A stretch of DNA of 64,000 bases from an uncultured Clostridia bacterium (GCA_934633695.1 CAKTYT010000001.1:124001-188000), one strand, 5' to 3'. Numbered from the stretch's first letter, positions 13,959-24,100 are shown. The notes: generated from the letters alone by a model not told the origin. Numbers and translations: made by a program.

Positions 13959-16694
13959 ATGAAAAGAGTTATATGCCTGACTTTGTCCGTGCTGCTTGCA
14001 CTGCTGATTTTGCCGATGGGCATTGCACTTGCGGATGAAAATATTGCAAAAAACGGTGACTTTGAGATTCTCGGTGCAAACGGTATTTATCCTGCCGGTT
14101 GGGATTTTAAGGATTATCTCAATGACGGTTCAACAAGTAAGGGTGCTATCGAGCAGGATTCAGAGAGGGGTAATGTTGTAAAAATAACAAGCTCAGCTGA
14201 AAACGACGCAAGATTTGTGCAAACACTTACTGTAAAGCCAAATACAACCTATAAACTCACTTGTTATATCAAGACGGAAAATGTTTCGGGCGGTGCAGGA
14301 GCTAACATTGCTCTTGAAACTGTTATGGCCCGTTCAACCGCATTGACAGGTACAAACGACTGGACAAAGGTCGAGCTTGTAGGCAAAACAGGTCCCGATC
14401 AGAAGGAACTCATCGTCGGTTTCCGCCTCGGTGGATTTGGTGCAACTTGCACCGGAACTGCATGGTTTGATGAGTTCACAGCAGAGAAAGTCGATTCATA
14501 CCAGGGATCTGTCGTCAACTTCTTTGCGGATCAGAGCGGACAGAACAACAATAACAATGGTAACAATAATAACAACAGTGTAACTTCCGAAGACCTTGTT
14601 CAGGCGAAAGCAAGGACGAGAATGGTTGTCATCATGCTTTTTGTCTACATAATTGCCCCTATCGGAATTTACCTGCTGCTTGCGAATGAACGCAGGAATG
14701 ATAAAGCACGCAAGTATCCGTATGCAAAGACTCCTGCTCAGCTTGCTCCATCGCTCTTCGATACGAAACCGGAACTTCCGAAAAAGACCGATACAAAGCT
14801 GCATTATACAAAAAAAGACTGGATCTTCGTCTGTGCATTGACTCTTGTCTATGGCGTAATTGCCGTGACCAATCTCGGTTCAACAAAAGCTCCTGAGAAC
14901 CATTGGGTAGGTGAAGTCGGCGATACGATTACATTCACCTTCGATGGAAATGTCCGGATTGGGAAAATCTGGCAGGACAGCGGCATTACCGACAAGGCAA
15001 CCTATACGCTGACCGATGATTCCGGAACAAGTACATCTTTTGAAGAAAAGTACACGGATATGTATCGTTGGAAGACCGTTGACACAAAGGGTATGGGTTC
15101 GAACGGTACGTCAAAAGTTGAACTTCGAGTCACCTCAGGTAAGGTCATTCTCAATGAGATTGCGTTCTTTGATGATGCAGGGAATCTCCTTTCTGTCAGT
15201 GTTACCGATGACAGTGCTGCTGCCGCAGTGGATGAACAATCCTTTGTGCCGGAGTATGCAAGCTACATGACGGGCATGTACTTTGACGAACTCTATCATG
15301 CGAGAACAGCTTATGAAAATATCAACAAGCTCAGTGTCTATGAGATTTCGCATCCTCCCCTCGGTAAGCTGATAATCTCGGTAGGCATCAGGATTTTTGG
15401 CATGAATCCGTTTGGATGGAGAATTATGGGTGCTTTGTTCGGCGTGGCGATGATTCCGCTCATGTATGCATTCGGCAAGCGTATGTTCAAGCGTTCTGAG
15501 CTTGCACTCCTTGCAGCCGGCTTGTTTGCATTCGACTTTATGCACTTTACTCAGACAAGGATTGCAACAATCGATGTTTACGGTGTTTTCTTTAACCTGT
15601 GCATGACATATTTTATGTACAAGTTTATCAATATGGATCTCGGAGACAGTCTTAAAGATACGCTTAAACCCCTTGCCCTGTCTGGATTGTTCTTCGGTAT
15701 CGGCAGTGCAAGCAAGTGGATTTGCATCTATACCGGTGCGGCTCTTGCGGTCATGTTCTTTGCTAAGATGATTGTGCTTTGGGTTAAGGCGAATAAGATC
15801 AACAGGACAAAGTACACTAAGGCCGAGCTTGACGAGCCTGCAATTGAAAATGCAAAGAACTATCCGAAGCGGTTTGGCAAAACCTGTTTATGGTGCGTAC
15901 TTTTCTTCATCATTGTCCCCGTGATAATCTACTGTGCTTCGTACAAACCTTACTGGGATGCGGAGTGGAAGGATAGAGCAGTTAACGCAAAGGTGAATGA
16001 AATGTACCTTAACGGCGAACTGAAGTATGGAGATGAGGTACCCGAAAAGGTGCTTTCGGCAACGGAAACTGTCAAGGCGTACCTCAAGGGTGTATGGGAT
16101 AATCAGACATATATGTTTAATTATCACAGCGGTCTTGATACAACTCATCCCTACCAGTCTGCATGGTATGAGTGGCCGCTCAGCAATAGACCGATTTGGT
16201 TCTACTCAGGATACAACACTCCCGGTGAAGGTACCTGTGGTACGATCTCGTCCTTCGGTAACCCGGCTGTGTGGTGGGTATGCTTCCTCGGGACGCTGAC
16301 ACTTCTGTTCATGTTCCTCAGAGGCAGAATACGATTTAATAACGACTTCGCATTCATCTTCATCTGCATGGGTTCTACAATGTTGCCGTGGATGCTTATT
16401 TCGAGGTGCGTGTTCATTTATCACTACTTCGCAACGGTTCCGCTGATCATCCTTGCCAGCGTTTACGTGCTTAAGCATTATGAGGATAAGTACTATTATT
16501 GCGTTGAACCCAACGAGTTTATGCTTCCCGCAAAGCACAAGGGTGTACTCTGCATCAAGTGGGTATGGCTCGGGGCTGCCGTGCTGCTGTTTGGTTTGTT
16601 CTATCCTGTCATTTCGGGTGTTCCCGCAAAGACAGCATACATAGACGCTTTGCAGTGGCTGCCTACATGGACATTCAGAGGCATATGGCATTAA
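13959..16694 (+). CDS. PMT/GT39-type protein O-mannosyltransferase fused to an N-terminal carbohydrate-binding-like domain
   Basis: This 911-residue protein starts with a signal peptide (MKRVICLTLSVLLALLILPM..ALA). A beta-rich domain (about residues 27-185) follows, resembling CBM4/9-type modules with a NGDFE start and a WFDEF end, then an Asn-rich linker. A transmembrane helix follows near 213, then a second one and another extracellular insert. The PMT core comes next, with FDELYHARTAYE and HPPLGK near residues 442-465 and many membrane spans. PMT enzymes transfer mannose from polyprenyl-phosphate to Ser/Thr of exported proteins. I start at ATG 13959; an in-frame TTG at 13941 would add six residues ahead of the signal peptide. 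Confidence 0.8.
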   Translation: MKRVICLTLSVLLALLILPMGIALADENIAKNGDFEILGANGIYPAGWDFKDYLNDGSTSKGAIEQDSERGNVVKITSSAENDARFVQTLTVKPNTTYKLTCYIKTENVSGGAGANIALETVMARSTALTGTNDWTKVELVGKTGPDQKELIVGFRLGGFGATCTGTAWFDEFTAEKVDSYQGSVVNFFADQSGQNNNNNGNNNNNSVTSEDLVQAKARTRMVVIMLFVYIIAPIGIYLLLANERRNDKARKYPYAKTPAQLAPSLFDTKPELPKKTDTKLHYTKKDWIFVCALTLVYGVIAVTNLGSTKAPENHWVGEVGDTITFTFDGNVRIGKIWQDSGITDKATYTLTDDSGTSTSFEEKYTDMYRWKTVDTKGMGSNGTSKVELRVTSGKVILNEIAFFDDAGNLLSVSVTDDSAAAAVDEQSFVPEYASYMTGMYFDELYHARTAYENINKLSVYEISHPPLGKLIISVGIRIFGMNPFGWRIMGALFGVAMIPLMYAFGKRMFKRSELALLAAGLFAFDFMHFTQTRIATIDVYGVFFNLCMTYFMYKFINMDLGDSLKDTLKPLALSGLFFGIGSASKWICIYTGAALAVMFFAKMIVLWVKANKINRTKYTKAELDEPAIENAKNYPKRFGKTCLWCVLFFIIVPVIIYCASYKPYWDAEWKDRAVNAKVNEMYLNGELKYGDEVPEKVLSATETVKAYLKGVWDNQTYMFNYHSGLDTTHPYQSAWYEWPLSNRPIWFYSGYNTPGEGTCGTISSFGNPAVWWVCFLGTLTLLFMFLRGRIRFNNDFAFIFICMGSTMLPWMLISRCVFIYHYFATVPLIILASVYVLKHYEDKYYYCVEPNEFMLPAKHKGVLCIKWVWLGAAVLLFGLFYPVISGVPAKTAYIDALQWLPTWTFRGIWH

Positions 16695-16706
16695 CGGAGG
16701 GGCTTT

Positions 16707-17192
16707 ATGGAAACAAATGACAAAAGCATTGGTCGTCCTTCCGAAGGGAAGAAAAGTTTTATTCAGCTTATAAAGTTTGCGATTGTCGGTGCAAGCAACA
16801 CTTTGGTCGACTTGGTAATCACTTCAGTGCTGAATGCAATTTTTACCTGGTACTATGCTGCAAAGGTCATCGGCTATTGCTGCGGGATCGCAAATAGCTA
16901 TTTGCTCAACAGCCGGTGGACGTTTAAGGAAGAAAGGCGAAAGGATACTCGGGAGATAGTGAGCTTTATTGCCGTGAATCTCGTCGTCCTGCTGATTTCC
17001 CTCGGTCTTATGAGTCTGTTTAAAAACAACCTCAAGCTTGATACCGTTTGGATGGACCTTGGGTTGCCATCGTGGCTCACAAAGATAATTAACGGTGAGC
17101 GTGCGTGTATGCTCCTTTCAACCGTTATCTGCCTTATTGTGAACTTTGTCGGCAGTAAGCTGTTCGTTTTTAACGGTAAAAAGGAAGAATAA
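16707..17192 (+). CDS. GtrA-family membrane protein
   Basis: This 161-residue protein has four hydrophobic segments and the GtrA hallmarks: FAIVGASNTLVDLVI at the start, then YCCGIANSYLLNSRWTF and a final VNFVGSKLFVF. GtrA proteins are thought to flip polyprenyl-linked sugars across the membrane. That would fit donor supply for the two upstream GT-C enzymes. It follows the PMT gene by 12 bases, with GGAGG upstream. A terminator follows, so the three genes form a self-contained unit. Confidence 0.85.
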   Translation: METNDKSIGRPSEGKKSFIQLIKFAIVGASNTLVDLVITSVLNAIFTWYYAAKVIGYCCGIANSYLLNSRWTFKEERRKDTREIVSFIAVNLVVLLISLGLMSLFKNNLKLDTVWMDLGLPSWLTKIINGERACMLLSTVICLIVNFVGSKLFVFNGKKEE

Positions 17193-17200
17193 AATGATTT

Positions 17201-17244
17201 TTGCCGGGGGGAGTCTTATGGGCTTCTTCCGGCAAACTTTTTTT
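17201..17244 (+). terminator. Intrinsic terminator after the gtrA-like gene
   Basis: TTGCCGG (17201-17207) pairs with CCGGCAA (17229-17235), with further pairing inside (GGGGAG/CTTC). CTTTTTTT follows. Confidence 0.8.
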
Positions 17245-17262
17245 GTCAACACGGAGGTTTAA

Positions 17263-18795
17263 ATGCTCGCAAAAATACAGAGTTACGGACTAATGGGACT
17301 TGCAGGCTATCCGGTTACAATTGAGGTTGATATTGGATACGGACAGGCAAAGTATGAGACGGTGGGCTTGCCGGATAATGCCGTCAAGGAATCCAGGGAA
17401 AGGGTACGCTCAGCGATAATAAATTCCGGGTTCGAATTCCCGTGCGTCCATACCGTTGTCAACCTTGCTCCTGCAGACATCAAAAAAGAAGGTTCTGTTT
17501 ATGATTTGCCGATTGCAATAGGCATCCTTGCGGCAAACGGCGACATAAAACAGGAGACGGTCGGAAATTGGCTGATTATGGGTGAGCTCGCTCTTGACGG
17601 AACTGTCCGCGGAATAACCGGCGTGCTGCCCATGATAATCGATGCCTGCTCAAGGGGCTATAATTCAGTCATCCTTCCGAAAGAAAATGCGGCAGAAGCA
17701 ATGTATATAAAAGATATAACGGTCATCCCGGTTGAAAGTTTGTCGGATGCCGTGCTGTTTTTGCGTGGGTTCAGCAATATAGAACCTCAGCCGTATGTGG
17801 AATGGCAGCAGATCGTTCATGAGTATGATAATGACTTTGCAATGATAAAAGGTCAGCAGTCAGCTAAACGTGCTGCCGAGGTTGCCGTCGCAGGAAACCA
17901 CAATATTCTTATGATAGGAACTCCCGGTTCGGGTAAGACGATGCTTGCAAGGAGCATACCATCAATTTTACCGTCACTTTCAAACGCCGAGGCTCTTGAA
18001 ATAACCAAAATTCATTCCGTCGCAGGTATTTTGAGGGGGCGAATGGGCATCGTAACAGAGCGTCCGTTCAGAACGCCGCACCACTCGGCCTCGATACCAT
18101 CGCTCATAGGTGGGGGTCCAAAGGCTTTGCCCGGAGAAATCAGTCTGGCTCATTACGGAGTGTTGTTTCTTGATGAATTGCCGGAATTTCCGAAACCCGT
18201 GCTCGAGGCCTTGAGACAACCTCTTGAAGACGGCTTTGTTTCGGTAACGAGGACAGCTGCAAAGGCGGAATATCCTTCGGATTTCATGCTAGTTGCAGCA
18301 ATGAATCCGTGTCCGTGCGGAAATTTCGGCTCAAGGAAGCAGCAGTGTCGGTGTTCAAAGTTTCAAGTTGAGAGGTACAGAAACAAAATCAGCGGACCGC
18401 TGCTTGATAGAATAGACATTCATGTTGAAATGACTGAAGTGGGCTATGATGACTTGACCGGTAAGCAAGCCGGAGAACCATCTGCATTGATAAGGCAGCG
18501 AGTTGAAGCCGCACGGGCGATCCAGAGAGAACGCTTTAAAGATGATGGGATTTTCTTTAATGCACAGATGAATTCGAAGCAGATAAAGAAATATTGCTGT
18601 CTTGGCTCCGATGCTGAAGAACTTATGAAGCTGTCATTTGCGAGACTCAACCTATCCGCAAGAGCTTATGACAGGATAATAAAAGTCGCAAGAACAATTG
18701 CAGATTTGGCAGGGCAGGAAAATATAACAAAAGCTTGCGTTGCAGAAGCACTGCAATACCGTTCTCTTGATAGTAAGTATTGGGGGAAAGAATGA
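17263..18795 (+). CDS. comM: YifB/ComM-family magnesium-chelatase-like AAA+ protein
   Basis: This 510-residue protein has an N-terminal Lon-protease-like fold (about 1-180) and an AAA+ Mg-chelatase domain with Walker A GTPGSGKTM (about residue 221) and Walker B LFLDELPEF. A Cys-rich loop CPCGNFGSRKQQCRCS and a C-terminal helical domain follow. ComM is a hexameric helicase that promotes branch migration during natural transformation. It overlaps dprA by ATGA, joining two DNA-uptake functions. A GGAGG precedes the start. Confidence 0.93.
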   Translation: MLAKIQSYGLMGLAGYPVTIEVDIGYGQAKYETVGLPDNAVKESRERVRSAIINSGFEFPCVHTVVNLAPADIKKEGSVYDLPIAIGILAANGDIKQETVGNWLIMGELALDGTVRGITGVLPMIIDACSRGYNSVILPKENAAEAMYIKDITVIPVESLSDAVLFLRGFSNIEPQPYVEWQQIVHEYDNDFAMIKGQQSAKRAAEVAVAGNHNILMIGTPGSGKTMLARSIPSILPSLSNAEALEITKIHSVAGILRGRMGIVTERPFRTPHHSASIPSLIGGGPKALPGEISLAHYGVLFLDELPEFPKPVLEALRQPLEDGFVSVTRTAAKAEYPSDFMLVAAMNPCPCGNFGSRKQQCRCSKFQVERYRNKISGPLLDRIDIHVEMTEVGYDDLTGKQAGEPSALIRQRVEAARAIQRERFKDDGIFFNAQMNSKQIKKYCCLGSDAEELMKLSFARLNLSARAYDRIIKVARTIADLAGQENITKACVAEALQYRSLDSKYWGKE

Positions 18796-19916
18796 ATTTG
18801 ACAACAGCGGATAAATTATTTGTATGGCTCAGCCAGTGCTTTGAATGCAGCCCTAAACAGGCGATGGATCTTGTTGAAGCAAACGATGGAATTGAACAGT
18901 TGCACAAAAACGTATCTTTGGGCAAAATTGTCTCAAATAGGGAACTTTCAAAGGACAAATATGCTCTTCTTACAAACAACTCGCCAATTCCTCTGATTGA
19001 GGACTATATTGAGTTGTTAAACAGGAACGGAGTGTTTCCGCTGACGATAGCAAATGATTTGTATCCGAATTTACTGCGAGAAATCTATGATCCGCCTTTG
19101 GTTTTGTACTGTCGTGGAAATTACGAATCTCTGAATGAGAGCTTTCTCTTTTCAGTCATAGGCTCAAGGCATTGCACGGAATATGGAGAACAAATGACGA
19201 AATATTTTTCGTCTCAGCTCGCACAGGGCGGAATGACCGTCGTTTCAGGACTTGCTTACGGCTGTGATGCCTATGCTTCAAGGGCCGCTCTCGATTCAGC
19301 AAATTCAGCTCTGCCAACTGTCGCTGTACTTGGTCAAGGAGTATGTGTGCGAAAAAATGATTCTACAGCAAAACTTATGGACGAAATTGTTCAACGGGGG
19401 CTTGTCATAAGCGAAATGCTCCCCTTTTCAAAAGCAACGAGGTATTCATATCCGATGCGAAACAGAATAATCAGTGGAATGAGCAACGGATTGCTCGTGG
19501 TCGAGGCGGGCAGCAAGAGCGGGACCATGATAACTGCCAATGCAGCCGTTGACCAAAACAGGATGGTCTTTGCCGTCCCGGGAAGGTTAACTGATATGAT
19601 GAGTACGGGAACGAACAATCTCCTTCAAATGGGAATGGCTCAACCGGTATACGGACCCGAAGACATTTTCGAATACTATCGCATGAACTTTCATGGAGTA
19701 AGTCTTAAAGAAAACATAGAAGATGCTGAGAAAATGCGACAGAAAATGACAACTGAGCAAAAGTTGGTGTACGATTTGCTCATTCATGGGGAAAAATCTT
19801 TTGACAGTTTATGCGAACTGTCCGGCTGGTCGGTAGAAAAACTGAATTTATGCTTGACAGAAATGGAATTTTCGGGTTTAATAAAACAGTTGCCGGGGAG
19901 AGTCTATTCTGTATGA
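18792..19916 (+). CDS. dprA: DNA-processing protein DprA (Smf)
   Basis: This 374-residue protein has a Rossmann-like DprA core: VIGSRHCTEYGEQM, VVSGLAYGCDAYASRAAL, SYPMRNRIISGMS and EAGSKSGTMITA. DprA loads RecA on incoming single-stranded DNA. Within the SGxAxGID-type motif this copy has Tyr for Arg and Cys for Ile. A C-terminal winged-helix-like region follows (LVYDLLIHGEKSFDSLCE). The N-terminal SAM-like part (to ~90) is present. The start overlaps the comM stop. Confidence 0.93.
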   Translation: MNLTTADKLFVWLSQCFECSPKQAMDLVEANDGIEQLHKNVSLGKIVSNRELSKDKYALLTNNSPIPLIEDYIELLNRNGVFPLTIANDLYPNLLREIYDPPLVLYCRGNYESLNESFLFSVIGSRHCTEYGEQMTKYFSSQLAQGGMTVVSGLAYGCDAYASRAALDSANSALPTVAVLGQGVCVRKNDSTAKLMDEIVQRGLVISEMLPFSKATRYSYPMRNRIISGMSNGLLVVEAGSKSGTMITANAAVDQNRMVFAVPGRLTDMMSTGTNNLLQMGMAQPVYGPEDIFEYYRMNFHGVSLKENIEDAEKMRQKMTTEQKLVYDLLIHGEKSFDSLCELSGWSVEKLNLCLTEMEFSGLIKQLPGRVYSV

Positions 19917-20068
19917 CGAATAGGCTTTGTGTTGGTATTTAGAGTTAACGGCATTGCTCTTAAGCCGAGAGCAGGAAGAACTCTGCCGGGCTTTGAGTTG
20001 TATAAATGTAGTGAATGCAGCAATGAAAGTCAACTGCTTCACAATTTTTAACGAAATGAGGTTTTGCT

Positions 20069-22171
20069 ATGGCAGCAGATACTTTGGTTATTGTTGAGTC
20101 GCCATCAAAAGCGAAAACTATAGAGAAATATCTCGGTTCAAAATATAAAGTCATTGCATCGAACGGCCACGTGAGAGATCTTCCCAAGAGTCAGCTCGGT
20201 GTCGATGTCGAAAATAATTACCAACCGAAATATATAACGCTGCGAGGCCGAGGTGAGGTCATTGAAAAGATACGCAAAGAGGCTAAGAGTGCCAAACGGG
20301 TTCTTCTTGCGACTGACCCTGACCGTGAAGGCGAGGCTATTTCTTGGCACCTTGCACATATGCTTAAAATGGATGAGAATCAGCCATGCAGAGTGGTGTT
20401 TAATGAAATAACAAAAAACGTTATAAAAAAATCAATAGAGCACCCGAGGGTGATCGACAAAGAGCTGGTAGATTCTCAACAGGCAAGGCGTGTTCTTGAC
20501 AGGCTTGTCGGTTACAAAATCAGTCCGTGGCTTTGGGCAAAGGTGCGTCGCGGTCTTTCGGCAGGCAGGGTTCAGTCGGTAACGACGAAAATCGTCTGCG
20601 ACAGGGAACGTGAGATAAACGACTTTATTCCCAAAGAGTATTGGACCATTGCCGTTAAGCTCCTCCATGGAAAAAAACATTTTGAGGCGAAGTTCTATGG
20701 CTATGATGGTAAAAAAATGGAGCTTTCGTGTGAGGAAGAAGCAAAGAAGGTCGTTGCCCTATGCAGTAATGCAGGCTACACCGTTAAAGACATTAAAGTC
20801 GCAAAAAAAACACGTCACGCTCCTGCACCGTACACAACGAGCAGCATGCTTCAGGATGCATCCAACAGAGCGAGCTTGCCGTCAAAGAGGACGATGCTTT
20901 TTGCCCAGCAGCTCTACGAGGGTGTTGAATTGCCGGGAAAGGGCAATGTTGGCCTTATAACCTATATGCGTACGGATTCCGTACGTATTTCTGACGACGC
21001 TCAGAAGGCAGCCCGAGATTATTTAATCGAGAGATTTGGTGCTGAGTATGTTCCGGATAAGCCCAATGTTTATAAGGGTCGCAATGGTGCACAGGATGCA
21101 CACGAGGCGATTCGTCCGACGAATGTTGAACTTACTCCGGATATGCTTAAGCCGTCTCTTGAATCGGGTCAGTATAAACTCTACAAGCTGATTTACGAAC
21201 GCTTTCTTGCCAGTCAGATGAGTGATGCCGTGTTTGAATCGACTTCCGTTGCTATTGACACGGACGGAAGCGAGATTTGCACGTTTAAAGCAAACGGTTC
21301 TGTTAAGTTGTTTGACGGCTTCACGGCGGTATATGCAATGGGTGCGGACGATGAAGATAAAAAAAGCGTTACACTGCCTTCAATGACAGTGGGCGATACA
21401 CCGAAGTTTGAAAGCATAACTCCGAAGCAGAACTTCACGGAACCGCCGGCAAGATACACTGAGGCGTCGCTTGTCAAGACACTTGAAGAACTCGGTATCG
21501 GTCGTCCGAGTACCTATTCTCCGACTATCTCTACTATTATCGACAGGGGGTACGTCACTAAGGAAAAGAAACAGCTCGTTCCGACGGAGCTGGGATTCAT
21601 TGTTACAAAACTAATGGAGGATAACTTTAAAGATATTGTCGATATCAAATTTACCGCTGATATGGAATCAAAGCTTGACCGGGTTGAGGAAGGCAAGGTT
21701 CAGTGGCAGACGGTTATCGATGGATTTTACAGTCACTTCAAAGATGATCTTGAAAGGGCGTTCGAGGAAGCGGAGAAAATCAAGGTCGAAGACGAGGTTT
21801 CCGATGTGCCGTGCGATAAGTGCGGTGCAATGATGGTTTACAAGATGGGCAGATACGGGAAGTTTCTTGCCTGCCCGAATTATCCCGAATGCAAAAATGC
21901 AAAGCCTATAATTGAGCGAATAGGCGTCAAATGCCCTAAGTGCGGTGCAGACATCATCAAACGTAAGGGTAAAAAGAAGATTTTTTACGGTTGTGAGCGT
22001 TACCCCGATTGCGATTTTATTTCGTGGGATATGCCTGTAGACATGAAATGCCCCAAATGTGGCAAACAGCTCGTCAGAAAAATTGGAGCTAACGGTTCGT
22101 ATGTCGTTTGCCCCGATAAGGCAGGCTGCGGCTACGTTATGAGGAAGCCTGAAAAAGAAACTGAAGAATAA
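20069..22171 (+). CDS. topA: DNA topoisomerase I (type IA)
   Basis: This 700-residue enzyme relaxes negative supercoils by single-strand passage. The Toprim domain begins with TLVIVESPSKAKTIEKYLG and contains DPDREGEAI. The catalytic Tyr is Y299 in LITYMRTDSVRIS. The C-terminus has three four-cysteine zinc modules of the CxxC...C pattern between about 590 and 695, the last ending CGYVMRK. The TRTDS/HEAIRPT segments are intact, so it should be active. It lies after dprA with a 152-base gap that shows no clear promoter. Confidence 0.97.
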   Translation: MAADTLVIVESPSKAKTIEKYLGSKYKVIASNGHVRDLPKSQLGVDVENNYQPKYITLRGRGEVIEKIRKEAKSAKRVLLATDPDREGEAISWHLAHMLKMDENQPCRVVFNEITKNVIKKSIEHPRVIDKELVDSQQARRVLDRLVGYKISPWLWAKVRRGLSAGRVQSVTTKIVCDREREINDFIPKEYWTIAVKLLHGKKHFEAKFYGYDGKKMELSCEEEAKKVVALCSNAGYTVKDIKVAKKTRHAPAPYTTSSMLQDASNRASLPSKRTMLFAQQLYEGVELPGKGNVGLITYMRTDSVRISDDAQKAARDYLIERFGAEYVPDKPNVYKGRNGAQDAHEAIRPTNVELTPDMLKPSLESGQYKLYKLIYERFLASQMSDAVFESTSVAIDTDGSEICTFKANGSVKLFDGFTAVYAMGADDEDKKSVTLPSMTVGDTPKFESITPKQNFTEPPARYTEASLVKTLEELGIGRPSTYSPTISTIIDRGYVTKEKKQLVPTELGFIVTKLMEDNFKDIVDIKFTADMESKLDRVEEGKVQWQTVIDGFYSHFKDDLERAFEEAEKIKVEDEVSDVPCDKCGAMMVYKMGRYGKFLACPNYPECKNAKPIIERIGVKCPKCGADIIKRKGKKKIFYGCERYPDCDFISWDMPVDMKCPKCGKQLVRKIGANGSYVVCPDKAGCGYVMRKPEKETEE

Positions 22172-22185
22172 CGAAAGGAATCGGC

Positions 22186-23487
22186 ATGGTAAAAGTTAAT
22201 GTTATCGGAGCAGGGCTGGCGGGCTGCGAGTGTGCAATGGTGCTTGCAGAGTCCGGAATTGATGTTAATTTGTATGACATGAAACCCTCAGAAAAGTCAC
22301 CTGCACACAGGTCTGACAATTTCTGCGAGCTTGTTTGCTCAAATTCGTTCCGTGCCGATAAGCTTGACAATGCCGTTGGGCTGCTGAAGCAGGAGTTGCG
22401 GCAGCTTGGCTCACTGATTATGAAGTGTGCCGATGAAAACAGAGTACCGGCAGGCGGTGCATTGGCAGTTGATAGGGAAAAGTTTTCAAAAGCGGTGACG
22501 GATGCGATAAGGTCAAACAAACACATCGAAATAATAAGTGAGCGTGTCGATTCAATTCCCGATGGACCGTGTGTCATTGCAACCGGTCCGCTTACAGATG
22601 GGGAGCTTCTGAGATCGATTGAGTCCATGCTCGGCGATAGTTTGCATTTTTTTGATGCGGCAGCACCGATAGTCACTGCGGAATCTCTCGACATGAGCAA
22701 AATTTTCTCAGCCTCAAGGTACAATAGGGGCAATGATTATCTTAATTGTCCAATGACGAGACTTGAATATTTTAAGTTTATTCGTGCATTGACGGAAGCA
22801 GAGACTGCTACGCTGCATGAATTTGAAAGACTTAACGTATTTGAAGGCTGCATGCCTGTTGAGGTTATGGCAAAACGCGGCGATTTAACACTTGCTTACG
22901 GTCCGATGAAACCGGTTGGACTTGAAGGCTGCAAAGCAGGCGACGGCAAAAAGCCATTCGCCGTCGTCCAGCTTCGAAAAGAAAATGAAGAGGGAACATT
23001 GTTCAACATCGTCGGATTCCAGACTAACCTGAGGTTCGGTGAACAGAAACGCGTATTCGGGTTAATCCCCGGTCTTGAAAATGCAGAGTATATGCGTTAT
23101 GGTGTTATGCACAGAAATTCTTTCCTGCAATCGCCTAAACATCTCACGCCGTTTTATTCGCTGAGGACAAGAAAGGATCTTTTTTTTGCAGGGCAGATCA
23201 CGGGTGTTGAAGGATATGTTGAGAGTGCGGCGAGCGGTTACGTTGCCGGACTTAACATGAGCAGATTTTTAAGAGGTCAGGAACCGTTGGATTTCACGAG
23301 AAAGACTGCGATAGGTTCGCTTGCACACTATGTGAGTGGGTACAACGGTGGTGCTTTCCAACCGATGAACGTTTGTTTCGGTATAATGGAAATGTTGCCT
23401 GAGGCACCAAAGGAAAAGTTTAAGCGTTTCCTTGCCATTTCCCAAAGAGCATTGGATACGCTTGAGCAAATAAAAAAAGAAATTTAA
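22186..23487 (+). CDS. trmFO: tRNA m5U54 methyltransferase TrmFO (folate/FAD-dependent)
   Basis: This 433-residue flavoprotein methylates U54 in the T-loop of tRNA using methylene-tetrahydrofolate. The FAD-binding GAGLAGCECA lies at residues 8-17. CSNSFRAD, GALAVDRE and the end region TGVEGYVESAASGYVAG are characteristic. It sits between topA and hslV as in many Bacillota. The intervening xerC gene found in several relatives is absent here. AAAGGAATCGGC precedes the ATG. Confidence 0.96.
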   Translation: MVKVNVIGAGLAGCECAMVLAESGIDVNLYDMKPSEKSPAHRSDNFCELVCSNSFRADKLDNAVGLLKQELRQLGSLIMKCADENRVPAGGALAVDREKFSKAVTDAIRSNKHIEIISERVDSIPDGPCVIATGPLTDGELLRSIESMLGDSLHFFDAAAPIVTAESLDMSKIFSASRYNRGNDYLNCPMTRLEYFKFIRALTEAETATLHEFERLNVFEGCMPVEVMAKRGDLTLAYGPMKPVGLEGCKAGDGKKPFAVVQLRKENEEGTLFNIVGFQTNLRFGEQKRVFGLIPGLENAEYMRYGVMHRNSFLQSPKHLTPFYSLRTRKDLFFAGQITGVEGYVESAASGYVAGLNMSRFLRGQEPLDFTRKTAIGSLAHYVSGYNGGAFQPMNVCFGIMEMLPEAPKEKFKRFLAISQRALDTLEQIKKEI

Positions 23488-23518
23488 TGATTGAGAAATA
23501 GAAAAAGGAGTTACTCGT

Positions 23519-24052
23519 ATGGAAATCAGAGGAACTACTATATTGGGTATCAGAAAGAACGGCGAATGTGCAATTGCAGGCGACGGTCAGGTGACACTCG
23601 GAGAAACTACGATAATGAAACATACTGCAAAGAAAGTTCGCAGGATATTTGATGATAAAGTTGTTATAGGGTTTGCAGGTGCTGTTGCAGATGCATTCAC
23701 GCTCAGCGACAGGTTTGAGGCAAAGCTCACAAAGCATGGAGGGAGCCTTCGCCGTGCGGCAATTGATCTCGCACAGGATTGGAGAAACGATAAAGTCATG
23801 CGTAAGCTAGAGGCACTGCTCATTTGTGCAGATAAAGATGACTTACTGATTGTTTCTGGTACGGGAGAAGTTATTGTACCTGACGATGGCATTGCTGCGA
23901 TCGGCAGCGGCGGCATGTATGCTCTTGCGGCGGCACGGGCATTGAATGCGAACACTGAGCTTCCGGCCAAGGAGATTGCCGAGAAGAGTTTGCTCATAGC
24001 ATCGGAAATTTGTGTTTATACCAACTCACATATTACCGTTGAAGAGGTCTGA
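23519..24052 (+). CDS. hslV: ATP-dependent protease peptidase subunit HslV (ClpQ)
   Basis: This 177-residue proteasome-like peptidase forms a double hexamer with HslU. The catalytic Thr is expected at residue 6 or 7 (RGTTILG), so a short N-terminal piece (MEIRG) must be removed, as in several Bacillota and Thermotogae. GDGQVTLG, KVRRIFDDKVVIGFAG and the GSGGMYALAAARAL segment fit the family. AAAAGGAG precedes the start. It is followed by hslU after 48 bases. Confidence 0.96.
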   Translation: MEIRGTTILGIRKNGECAIAGDGQVTLGETTIMKHTAKKVRRIFDDKVVIGFAGAVADAFTLSDRFEAKLTKHGGSLRRAAIDLAQDWRNDKVMRKLEALLICADKDDLLIVSGTGEVIVPDDGIAAIGSGGMYALAAARALNANTELPAKEIAEKSLLIASEICVYTNSHITVEEV

Positions 24053-24100
24053 GCGGACTGCAAATACATTGAATGAAGTTTGTGAAGGAATGGAATAATA

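Noticed and set aside
14545..14580. AAC-rich repeats in the PMT gene as a functional DNA repeat
   Set aside because: They encode an Asn-rich linker in frame and need no other explanation.
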